Source: Alphaproteobacteria bacterium
GTDB taxonomy: Bacteria; Pseudomonadota; Alphaproteobacteria; CAISOG01
Assembly: GCA_018883285.1 (NCBI GenBank)
Contig: VEQJ01000006.1
Location: 1-15,380, forward strand
Direction of reading: 5' to 3'
DNA length: 15,380 bases
This document shows, piece after piece, positions 6,810 through 13,226 of this stretch (the first letter of the stretch is position 1; the number at the start of each line of letters is the position of its first letter). The notes beneath the pieces are model-generated. The model saw nothing but the letters and a program-made list of their open reading frames with translations. It was not told the origin of the DNA and made no database searches. The position numbers and the translations under genes were made by a program.

Positions 6810-7667
6810 CTACCAAACCGCGCCAGGGGGCAGGGAGACAAAAATCGCCTCCAAATTGCCGCCGGTTTCGATACCAAATTTGGTGCCGCGATCGTACAAC
6901 AGGTTGAATTCGATATAGCGGCCGCGCTTAATCGCCTGCTGATGCTTATCCTCCGCCGTCCAGCTTTGATGCGCCTTAGCGCGCACCAGGCGGGGATAGA
7001 CATCCAAAAAGGCGGCGCCGACATCCTGGACAAAGGCAAACTGCTTCGCCAAATCCTCCTCCAGATAGTCAAAGAAAATGCCGCCAATCCCGCGCGCCTC
7101 ACCCCGATGGGGCAGGAAAAAATACTCATCGCACCACTGCTTAAAGCGCGGGTAATAGGTCGGATCGCTGCGGTCGCAGGCCTGCTGCATCGATTGGTGA
7201 AAGGCCGCCGCCTCAACCGGGTCAACAAAGGCAGGGGTCAGATCGGCGCCGCCGCCAAACCAGGCCTTGGTGGTAATCAAGTGGCGCAGGTTCATGTGAA
7301 CCGCCGGCACAAAGGGATTGCGCGGGTGCAGCACCAGGGAGATGCCCGCCGCCCAAAAGCTGGGGTCACTCTCCGCCCCGGGAATCTGCGCGGCAAAGCG
7401 CGGATCAAACCGCCCCCACACGGTCGAGACGTTGACGCCCGCCTTATCAAACACCGCGCCGTTGGTCATCACCCGCATTTCCCCGCCGCCACCGCCAGCC
7501 CTCTCCCAGCTTTTGGGGCTAAAGTCGGCCGCGGGGTGTTCCACCGAGGCAAACTGCTCCTCCAACGTGGTTAGGGCGGCGCAAATTTGGTTCTGCAACA
7601 GGCTGACATAATGGCTGACGTCCCCGGCCAGCGCCGCATTGCTGTTGGCGGCAAGGGGAAAAGACAT
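6810..7667 (-). CDS. hemF: Oxygen-dependent coproporphyrinogen III oxidase
   Basis: This encodes 285 residues from ATG 7667 with a strong AGGAGG ribosome site 8-9 bases upstream. The enzyme converts coproporphyrinogen III to protoporphyrinogen IX with O2 in haem synthesis. Family blocks are clear: ERAGGGGGEMRVM with GAVFDKAGVN, SLVLHPRNPFVPAVHMNLR, AWFGGGADLTP, KQWCDEYFFLPHRGEARGIG then GIFFDY, and RGRYIEFNLLYDRGTKFG near the end. The protein stops right after SLPPGAVW, where E. coli HemF continues for roughly 25 more residues, so the C-terminal tail is missing or very short. The next gene begins 5 bases later. A palindrome-rich leader lies upstream. Confidence 0.95.
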   Translation of the reverse strand: MSFPLAANSNAALAGDVSHYVSLLQNQICAALTTLEEQFASVEHPAADFSPKSWERAGGGGGEMRVMTNGAVFDKAGVNVSTVWGRFDPRFAAQIPGAESDPSFWAAGISLVLHPRNPFVPAVHMNLRHLITTKAWFGGGADLTPAFVDPVEAAAFHQSMQQACDRSDPTYYPRFKQWCDEYFFLPHRGEARGIGGIFFDYLEEDLAKQFAFVQDVGAAFLDVYPRLVRAKAHQSWTAEDKHQQAIKRGRYIEFNLLYDRGTKFGIETGGNLEAIFVSLPPGAVW

Positions 7668-7701
7668 GGCGCGCCCTCCTAACAGCGGGGAATCTGGTCG
7701 T

Positions 7702-7732
7702 GATGCCTGGGCATCGGTCGACCATGGTGGTC
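7702..7732 (-). promoter_or_regulatory. Clustered palindromes in the hemF upstream region
   Basis: Three dyads sit end to end 35-65 bases before the hemF ATG: GATGCC-TG-GGCATC (7702-7715), the perfect 8-mer GGTCGACC (7716-7723), and GACCA-TGG-TGGTC (7720-7732), which overlaps the second. They could be operator sites or form alternative RNA hairpins in the hemF leader. None matches an FNR-type TTGAT-N4-ATCAA box. No clear -35/-10 pair was found nearby. Confidence 0.4.
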
Positions 7733-7753
7733 ATTTCCCACACTGTATCACAT

Positions 7754-7779
7754 CCCCCCCGCTGTCGATAGTGGGGGGG
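7754..7779 (-). terminator. Strong GC hairpin between the alpha-glucosidase gene and hemF
   Basis: Seven Cs (7754-7760) pair with seven Gs (7773-7779). A G-T wobble and two further pairs extend this to a 10-base stem with a 6-base loop. It lies 19 bases past the alpha-glucosidase stop on the minus strand. No T-run follows, so it may be an attenuator or mRNA 3'-end stabiliser rather than a classical terminator. It could separate the sugar cassette from hemF. Confidence 0.35.
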
Positions 7780-7797
7780 TGCACCTGTCCGTTGGGG

Positions 7798-9384
7798 TTA
7801 AGCGGCTTGGGTAAAGGTGGCGAAGGCGAAGGGTTGCAGGGTTACTGTGTCATTCTGAACACTCACCCCCTCCTGCCACTCCACCGTGCCCAGGCCTCCC
7901 AATCCTTTCAGCTCCACCGATTCAGCGGCAAAATTGAACAGCCCCAGCATGGTTTGATTGCCGTGACGATACTCCAGTTGCAGAACTTGGTCGGTCGAGT
8001 TGCTGCTATCCACGATTGCCTTCTTGATCCACGGGTGGTTTTTACGCCACGCAATCAATCGACGATAGTGATTTAGTGTCGATTGGGGATCTTCCTCTTG
8101 CGAGTCCACCGCCAAAGCTTGTTGGGCTGCATCGACGGGGAGCCAGGTGTTGGCCGCCGTGCTAAAACCTGCGTTGGCGACATCTTGAAACCATGGCATG
8201 GGGGTGCGCGCTCCATCGCGACCAACGTGGTCAGGGTAAAAGGCTATGTCATAGGGGTCAACCAAATCTTCAAACCGCAGATCAGCCGTAGGCAGTCCCA
8301 ATTCCTCCCCCTGATACAGGCACAGCCCGCCAGGCAGTGTTAGCACCACCGCGGCGATCATCTTGGCAAAAGCGGCACGATGGCTCGGATCCTGCGAACC
8401 CATGCGGGTAACGTGGCGGGGGGCATCGTGGTTGCTGAGCGCCCAGCAGGAGGTGCCTGGCAGAAAGCCCGCTAAGCCACCCGCCAGCTTTTCGCGGAAC
8501 AACCCTACCGTTACCAGCTCACGAATATCCAGCATGTTAAAGCTATAGCTCAGATCGAATTTATCGGCGCCAACATAGGTGCGTGCGATCTCCACCGTTC
8601 CAACCTCGCCAAGCAGTAGCGCGCCAGGGTAGCGATCGGCTACCTTACGAATGTCGCGGATGAAGTCGATGGTCGCTGGCTGACCAAGGTCATACACATG
8701 GTCTTGCATCCCAAAAGGGGAATCTGAAAGCGCGCCACTGGTAGAACCTCGCGGGGCGGGTGGGTTGTTGCGCAGCTGCGGGTCGTAATGAGCAAAATGG
8801 ATGGCATCAAAGCGGAAACCCTTAACGCCTTGCTGAAGCCAGTATTCAACCACCGCCAACAACTCTTCTCGCACTGCTGGTGCGTAGAGGTTCAGGGCAG
8901 GCTGTTCCCCCAAAAAGTGAGTCAGGTAGTATTGTTGGCGCCGTGGTTCCCAGCGCCAGGCCGAGCCACCAAACACCGATTGCCAATTGTTGGGAACATT
9001 ACCATCAGGCAGGGGATCAGCCCACACATACCAATCGGCTTTCGGATTGTCACGGCTGGCACGACTTTCCAGAAACCACGGATGCTGGTTGGAACTATGA
9101 GCCAGAACCAGATCGACCATGATCCCTAAGTTGTGTTGTGCCGCTTCGGTAATTAACTGCGCCAGATCAGCGTTGGAGCCAAATAGCGGGTCAACCGTGC
9201 GGTAGTCGCTGACATCATAGCCAAAATCTTTTTGCGGAGAGAGGAAAAAGGGCGAGATCCACACCATATCGACACCCAGCTTGGCCAGATAAGGTAGGCG
9301 ATCAACAATCCCGCGCAAATCGCCAACGCCATCCCCATTGCTGTCCTGAAAGCTGCGGGGATAAATCTGATAAATCGTGGTCAT
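7798..9384 (-). CDS. GH13 alpha-glucosidase (GH13_23-like)
   Basis: This encodes 528 residues from ATG 9384, which overlaps the stop of the upstream glycosyltransferase gene as ATGA. The protein begins directly at IYQIYPRSFQDSNGDGVGDL, with the calcium-site-like DSNGDGVGD loop, as in oligo-alpha-glucosidases. The four GH13 regions are present: DLVLAHSSNQHPW (91-103; the usual Asn-His is Ala-His, as in related alpha-glucosidases), GFRFDAIHF with nucleophile D193, GEVG with acid/base E260, and SNHD with D320. A GLCLYQGEELGLP segment and an ARTPMPW substrate-binding region follow, then a C-terminal beta domain. There is no signal peptide, so it is cytoplasmic, hydrolysing or transferring alpha-glucosyl units from small sugars; the exact linkage cannot be read. 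Its base composition is host-like, in contrast to the two AT-rich genes before it. Confidence 0.92.
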   Translation of the reverse strand: MTTIYQIYPRSFQDSNGDGVGDLRGIVDRLPYLAKLGVDMVWISPFFLSPQKDFGYDVSDYRTVDPLFGSNADLAQLITEAAQHNLGIMVDLVLAHSSNQHPWFLESRASRDNPKADWYVWADPLPDGNVPNNWQSVFGGSAWRWEPRRQQYYLTHFLGEQPALNLYAPAVREELLAVVEYWLQQGVKGFRFDAIHFAHYDPQLRNNPPAPRGSTSGALSDSPFGMQDHVYDLGQPATIDFIRDIRKVADRYPGALLLGEVGTVEIARTYVGADKFDLSYSFNMLDIRELVTVGLFREKLAGGLAGFLPGTSCWALSNHDAPRHVTRMGSQDPSHRAAFAKMIAAVVLTLPGGLCLYQGEELGLPTADLRFEDLVDPYDIAFYPDHVGRDGARTPMPWFQDVANAGFSTAANTWLPVDAAQQALAVDSQEEDPQSTLNHYRRLIAWRKNHPWIKKAIVDSSNSTDQVLQLEYRHGNQTMLGLFNFAAESVELKGLGGLGTVEWQEGVSVQNDTVTLQPFAFATFTQAA

Positions 9385-10445
9385 TTAGTAGCCCTATCAA
9401 AAATTTCTATATAGCGTTTTGCCATAAGCTCAGAAGTAAAATTTGCAAGGAAGTGATCCCTAATTTGTATACTGCTTAATGATTCTATTTCATTTATTCT
9501 TGAACAAGCTTGTTCTGGAGAATCTACCAATAAGCCTGTCTTGCCGTCAATAACAATCTCTGGTATGCCTCCTTTGGGTGAGGTTATTACGGGTGTTCCT
9601 GCTGAAGCTGCTTCTATATTTATCATTCCAAATGGTTCTTCCCACTGTGGAAATGCGACAACAGCAAAAGCATTTCCAAATAAATCTGCCTTTTGTGCGC
9701 TTGATATCTCTCCTATCCAAGAAATCAAGTTGGTGCGCTTACGGAAATTGATAGTTTCAGCCAGTTTGTGGCATTCATTGTAATAATCTTCTGATCCCGT
9801 TTTACATGGTCCGGCTATTTTAATTTTTCTATCAGTTTGTTCAGCCAATCTTATGGCTTCTAGCACTCCCTTAGTTGGGTGTATATGTCCCACAAAAAGC
9901 AAGTAATCTTTTGTAGGATTTTGTGGCGGCAGAATGGCGTTACTGGGGATGCCGTTGTGAACAGTGCCTATAGCATTCTGATATCCAGCATTAAGAATGG
10001 CAGCATTCTGAAAATTTGATATCAAGCTTAAATTTACTTTGGCAATCTCATGATTGTATCGGACTCCATAGTGACATACAAAAAAACTCTTTTTTGCAAA
10101 AGAAGTATCAAGTGAAACATCGCCTGTTCCATAAAACATATAGTCAGAATGTAGCTGAATAGCATCATATGGATTAAAACTATCTTGTATCACAGCCATT
10201 TTAAGAGCATTTATGCAAGAATCTTTTGCTTTGAAATAATCCATTGGACTTGAATCGACCGTAGGAATAAGCTTTACTTTTGTTGAATCTGCAAAAGACA
10301 AGTTAGAGTCGCCAGAAGCATAAACGTCAACTGTATGGCCTTGTGCGCTCCAATGTTGGATCAACGATCGACAAAGTCGTCCTTGTGCGCCGTAACCAGT
10401 TGGAGGAATGGGCGTTTCTGTTGTGGCAACTAATGCAATTTTCAT
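9381..10445 (-). CDS. GT4-family glycosyltransferase
   Basis: This encodes 354 residues from ATG 10445, with a perfect AAGGAG ribosome site. It has the GT-B fold pattern: an N-terminal MKIALVATTETPIPPTGYGAQG nucleotide-fold opening with the Gly-rich acceptor loop, TVDVYASGDS, an H-Y-G-V element at about 125-128, HNGI at 163-166, FVGHIHPTKG at 184-193, and the retaining-GT4 motif EPFGMINIE with E270 and E278 (E-x7-E). No signal or membrane segment is seen. Relatives of this PPxxYG-type group transfer sugars from nucleotide donors; donor and acceptor cannot be read here. The gene is clearly AT-rich, has its own promoter candidate, and is translationally coupled to the alpha-glucosidase gene, which argues for an alpha-glucoside or glucan pathway rather than LPS synthesis. 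Confidence 0.88.
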   Translation of the reverse strand: MKIALVATTETPIPPTGYGAQGRLCRSLIQHWSAQGHTVDVYASGDSNLSFADSTKVKLIPTVDSSPMDYFKAKDSCINALKMAVIQDSFNPYDAIQLHSDYMFYGTGDVSLDTSFAKKSFFVCHYGVRYNHEIAKVNLSLISNFQNAAILNAGYQNAIGTVHNGIPSNAILPPQNPTKDYLLFVGHIHPTKGVLEAIRLAEQTDRKIKIAGPCKTGSEDYYNECHKLAETINFRKRTNLISWIGEISSAQKADLFGNAFAVVAFPQWEEPFGMINIEAASAGTPVITSPKGGIPEIVIDGKTGLLVDSPEQACSRINEIESLSSIQIRDHFLANFTSELMAKRYIEIFDRATK

Positions 10446-10468
10446 AAAAATCTCCTTATATTTTTTTG

Positions 10469-10499
10469 ATTAAATAGCACTTTTTGTTTTTTGTGTCAA
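10469..10499 (-). promoter_or_regulatory. Candidate internal promoter of the glycosyltransferase gene
   Basis: In the 60-base gap upstream of the glycosyltransferase, the minus strand has a consensus -35 TTGACA (10494-10499). It is followed by either TATTTA (10471-10476, 17-base spacing) or the better hexamer TTTAAT (10469-10474, 19-base spacing). The predicted start would precede the AAGGAG ribosome site by a few bases. The surrounding sequence is AT-rich, so chance matches are more likely than usual. Confidence 0.5.
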
Positions 10500-10505
10500 T
10501 TTTTT

Positions 10506-11831
10506 TTATCTTATTTTTTCTAAGAGAGTATCCAACCATTGCGGACGATCGCCACGGTAAAAAATAGCATGTGTTGGAATATCAGGGTGTTGTTCTGCAA
10601 TAGGTACAAAATTTTCTGGATGCCCGGATTGTTCATAGGCAGTTTTTAAGACATCATCAGGCAATTGGCCATTAGCAATATTGTGTACAGTGACAAGAGT
10701 CGTTCCATCTTCGTTCCAGCGCCATTGGATAAACCCCCCCGAGTCGCCTAGAGGTTTTGAGTCTATTAACAATGGTGATTTGAGAAGAGGGTTGTTTTGT
10801 CGGCAAGCATTTATAGATGCTATGTATGCTCTTAAATCACATTGGGGATTACTAAGCATTTGATCTGGTGTTCGCGGTTTATTGATATAACGACCTTCCG
10901 CAGGGTGGTTTAGGATATTTGCACGCTCTTCTGTGCAGAACTCAAATCCTGCCAGGGCAAATGGAATCCCAAAATTTGATGCGGCCCAATAACGCTGTTT
11001 GTGTGCGTCAATAATGCTTTCATATGATAATGTGTTGTTCTGTTCTAGGATTTTTTTTGCAAGAGGCAGTTCATCATGAGTGCTAACGGGGGCTATGATC
11101 CGTTTTCCACGCTTTAACAATAAATTTCTTTCTGCAAGTAGCCATGGCTCTAAGCCTGCTTCACAAAAATAGTGACTAGAATATAAGCTGTGAAAAGGCT
11201 TACTAAGATCACGTATTCCTTGATGCCCGCAGCCTACAGTTTCTCCTATGAAAGTCATATCAGGAAATGTGTTAATGATTGCTTCCCATGCGTTGCTAGG
11301 TATGTTGTTGGGGTAATCCGCACGAATAGCTGTAAACCCAAGCTTCTTTGCCCATTCAATCGTTTGAATAGCATCTGCTACTAGCAGATCTTTGTTTTCC
11401 TCAGACCAATTCAGAGGACGAACATCATCCCAAGGGTCACCATCAACAATTAATGCATCTGTCTGATATAGTGAAGGATTCTCTGTAATCCAACGGTGAT
11501 CAGTTGATGTGTGGTTTAAGACGAGATCAAATATTGGTTGCATACCCTGGGTTTTAGCCAATGCAGTAACATATTGCATTGCTTGGGTGGCCTCCTGCTC
11601 GCTTAACCCTCCAGCGATACTTGGGTCAAAGGCTCTGTGATCTTTAATTGAGTAAAAACAACCATATTTTCCAGAGGGCGCTGTCTGTTCTCCACGTTGG
11701 CAGAAAGGTGTCAGATGCACGGCATCAAATCTCATGGAGCTGATATGAGTCAGCCAAGCCTCCCAATTTTCAATTTGAGCAAGCGAACCTATAAAGGGAG
11801 TAGGTATTGAGTAAACACTATGAATGTTCAT
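10506..11831 (-). CDS. Stand-alone GlgE-like GH13 protein (alpha-amylase superfamily)
   Basis: This encodes 441 residues from ATG 11831. The order of elements follows a GH13 barrel: a start with W-x-x-W and MRFDAVHLTPF, GCFYSIKDHRAFDP at about 57-70, region I FDLVLNHTSTDH (101-112), region II with nucleophile candidate D172 (AIRADYPNNIPSNAW), region III with acid/base candidate E197 (FIGETVGC), and region IV STHDE with D253. The pattern recalls GlgE-type maltosyltransferases and related proteobacterial GH13 domains more than hydrolytic amylases. It is much shorter than full GlgE, which has extra N-terminal domains. No signal peptide is visible. The gene is AT-rich, lies upstream of a GT4 gene, and overlaps a small ORF by ATGA. 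Superfamily membership is firm; a transferase role is inference. Confidence 0.8.
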   Translation of the reverse strand: MNIHSVYSIPTPFIGSLAQIENWEAWLTHISSMRFDAVHLTPFCQRGEQTAPSGKYGCFYSIKDHRAFDPSIAGGLSEQEATQAMQYVTALAKTQGMQPIFDLVLNHTSTDHRWITENPSLYQTDALIVDGDPWDDVRPLNWSEENKDLLVADAIQTIEWAKKLGFTAIRADYPNNIPSNAWEAIINTFPDMTFIGETVGCGHQGIRDLSKPFHSLYSSHYFCEAGLEPWLLAERNLLLKRGKRIIAPVSTHDELPLAKKILEQNNTLSYESIIDAHKQRYWAASNFGIPFALAGFEFCTEERANILNHPAEGRYINKPRTPDQMLSNPQCDLRAYIASINACRQNNPLLKSPLLIDSKPLGDSGGFIQWRWNEDGTTLVTVHNIANGQLPDDVLKTAYEQSGHPENFVPIAEQHPDIPTHAIFYRGDRPQWLDTLLEKIR

Positions 11832-11956
11832 ATCATGATCAAATTAAAGTTATCAAGAGTCATTCTAAGACGGGCAAAAACATCTGTACAATACTCTTTT
11901 AAAAATAGTTCGCCAGCAGGAATGGGTGCGATGCAATATAATGTACCACTCCTCAT
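11828..11956 (-). CDS. 42-residue small ORF translationally coupled to the GlgE-like gene
   Basis: The frame opens with ATG 11956, 7 bases after a GAGG ribosome site and directly after an in-frame TAA. It ends at TGA 11830-11828, which overlaps the ATG of the GlgE-like gene as ATGA. The peptide begins MRSGTLYCIAPIPAGELFLK and ends FNLIMI. It has two cysteines and no membrane segment. The ATGA overlap matters because the GlgE-like gene has no good ribosome site of its own, so it may be translated by re-initiation. The peptide matches no family I recognise. It may be a functional leader or microprotein, or the decayed end of an older gene. Confidence 0.5.
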   Translation of the reverse strand: MRSGTLYCIAPIPAGELFLKEYCTDVFARLRMTLDNFNLIMI

Positions 11957-12005
11957 TTAAGAGCCTCGTATCGTCTAAAAATCCAACCAAAACAACCAAT
12001 AAAAA

Positions 12006-12091
12006 TGGTGCGGTCGAGAGGACTTGAACCTCCAAGGGGTTTCCCCCACAACGACCTCAACGTTGCGCGTCTACCATTTCGCCACGACCGC
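12006..12091 (-). tRNA. tRNA-Leu (anticodon GAG)
   Basis: The minus-strand transcript begins GCGGTCG (12091-12085), which pairs with CGACCGC before an A discriminator and an encoded CCA (12008-12006). The anticodon stem CAACG/CGTTG encloses the loop TTGAGGT, giving anticodon GAG, which reads CUC/CUU leucine codons. The long variable arm (GGGGG-AAA-CCCCC type) and the GGTTCAAGTCC T-arm are as expected for tRNA-Leu. A short T-run follows the CCA. The AT-rich sugar cassette starts about 50 bases downstream of its 3' end. Confidence 0.97.
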
Positions 12092-12167
12092 CCAGGCTGA
12101 GCAGCATACGCAATGCGGCGGCGAACTGCAACAGTTGGCTGGCGACCTCGCAGCTAAGCGGCCGCGC

Positions 12168-13136
12168 CTACTGCACAAAAACGGTTTTGACATAGGTGTA
12201 AATGTTGGTGCCCGCCGCCAGCCCGATATTGGCATTGCCGCAAAATTCGTTGCGGGGCTCACCGCTAATGTTTAGGGGGGCGGCCACGGTTGCCCCCGCG
12301 GGCCCCACAATACCGCCAGAGGAGAATTGCGCTGAGTTGGTTGGCGTTCTGCTGTCGACGGCGGCAGCAGCGGGGGTTGCCGCGACCACCGGCGCCCATT
12401 GGTTGGCGCCATCATTGGCGGCGAGCTTTCTCCATCCTGTCACCGGCTGCATCTGCACAGGTGCATCACTGAGCGGGGCAGCAAAAAGCAAGTTGTTGGT
12501 CTGCTGGCAAACTGCCAGTCGTAGGGGGAAGGTGTATACGATAAGATCGTTGGTAAGGGCGGATCCCGTCCATTGCTGTCCAGCGTCTAAAGTGTTTCGG
12601 CCAATGCCCATGTTCACACGGCTAAGGTACCAGGCGCAGCCATTGCCGTTGGTGTCGGTGTCGTAAGTAGGATTAAGAGCGCATGCCCCCTGGGTTGCGC
12701 CAGCACCATGGATGGCTGCTATCGGCGCCTGCTCATAGCTGGTTTCGGCAACCTTTGGTGGGGTCAGCCCCCCGCGTGGTCGCCAAAGATTGGCAACGTT
12801 GTTGCGCACCGCATCGGTTCCCCCCATCACCGCATACAGCTGATAGCCCTTAAGGTTGTTGGCGGTGACGTAAGAAGCAATCTGCACCTCAAACCCCTTA
12901 CCCGTGGTGAGAAGAAAGGAGGCGCCCAACCGTTCCTCCTCCTGCTTACCAACCGTGGTGGCGCCGCGGTTACCTGTTGCAATAGCGCCAATGACAATAG
13001 CCATCAGGGCAACCACCACCAGAATAAGGCCGATGGCAAAACCATTCTGCCCCCGACTAAGCCTTTTAGAATATGGCGTTGCAGGGTTGGCAGCGTGTAA
13101 AACAGTCGAGGACGGCATGGAAAAATTTTGGGGCAA
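12168..13136 (-). CDS. Membrane-anchored pilin-like protein (divergent pseudopilin)
   Basis: This encodes 322 residues from TTG 13136, chosen because a GAGG ribosome site lies 8 bases upstream. The first ATG (13118, 316 residues) has none. After a 30-residue basic leader comes G32-F33 followed by one hydrophobic segment (about 33-54, FAIGLILVVVALMAIVIG), then a short charged helix GKQEEERLGASF. This looks like a prepilin: a G-F cleavage site, hydrophobic helix and globular domain. The usual Glu at position +5 of the mature protein is missing. The large domain has four cysteines (152, 167, 210, 299), a DTDTNGNGC loop (159-167) resembling a calcium loop, and a NTIYTYVKT-type beta ending. No pilus genes are beside it. 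A simple membrane-anchored exported protein is the alternative. Confidence 0.65.
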   Translation of the reverse strand: MPQNFSMPSSTVLHAANPATPYSKRLSRGQNGFAIGLILVVVALMAIVIGAIATGNRGATTVGKQEEERLGASFLLTTGKGFEVQIASYVTANNLKGYQLYAVMGGTDAVRNNVANLWRPRGGLTPPKVAETSYEQAPIAAIHGAGATQGACALNPTYDTDTNGNGCAWYLSRVNMGIGRNTLDAGQQWTGSALTNDLIVYTFPLRLAVCQQTNNLLFAAPLSDAPVQMQPVTGWRKLAANDGANQWAPVVAATPAAAAVDSRTPTNSAQFSSGGIVGPAGATVAAPLNISGEPRNEFCGNANIGLAAGTNIYTYVKTVFVQ

Positions 13137-13161
13137 GATTCAAACCTCATAAAAACCAAAT

Positions 13162-13179
13162 TAAAGTTTAGTCACTTTA
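13162..13179. promoter_or_regulatory. Inverted repeat between the pilin-like gene and bioF
   Basis: TAAAGT (13162-13167) and ACTTTA (13174-13179) form a perfect 6-base dyad with a 6-base spacer, 12 bases upstream of the bioF -35 box and within the upstream region of the divergent pilin-like gene. It does not match the BioR box (TTATCTATAA type) or the BirA operator. It could be an operator for one or both genes. Confidence 0.4.
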
Positions 13180-13191
13180 CGTTACGCCATT

Positions 13192-13220
13192 TTGACAGAA
13201 ACCGCCAGAATATGTGTAAA
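13192..13220 (+). promoter_or_regulatory. bioF promoter
   Basis: A consensus -35 TTGACA (13192-13197) is followed by exactly 17 bases and a -10 TGTAAA (13215-13220, 4 of 6 matches). Transcription would start near 13226-13228, at or beside the bioF ATG (13227), which would give a leaderless or nearly leaderless mRNA. Confidence 0.6.
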
Positions 13221-13226
13221 AGGGGT

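Noticed and set aside
6768..7574. 268-residue plus-strand open frame opposite hemF
   Set aside because: The minus strand encodes complete HemF motifs. The opposite frame shows no family pattern and no good ribosome site.
11828..12005. Second copy of the tRNA-Leu 3' end as an attachment site
   Set aside because: No repeat of the tRNA 3' sequence could be found in the AT-rich cassette or at its far border by eye. The integration idea rests on position and composition only.
12125..12137. Small hairpin AACTG-CAA-CAGTT after the pilin-like gene as a terminator
   Set aside because: The stem is only 5 bases, with no T-run on either strand.
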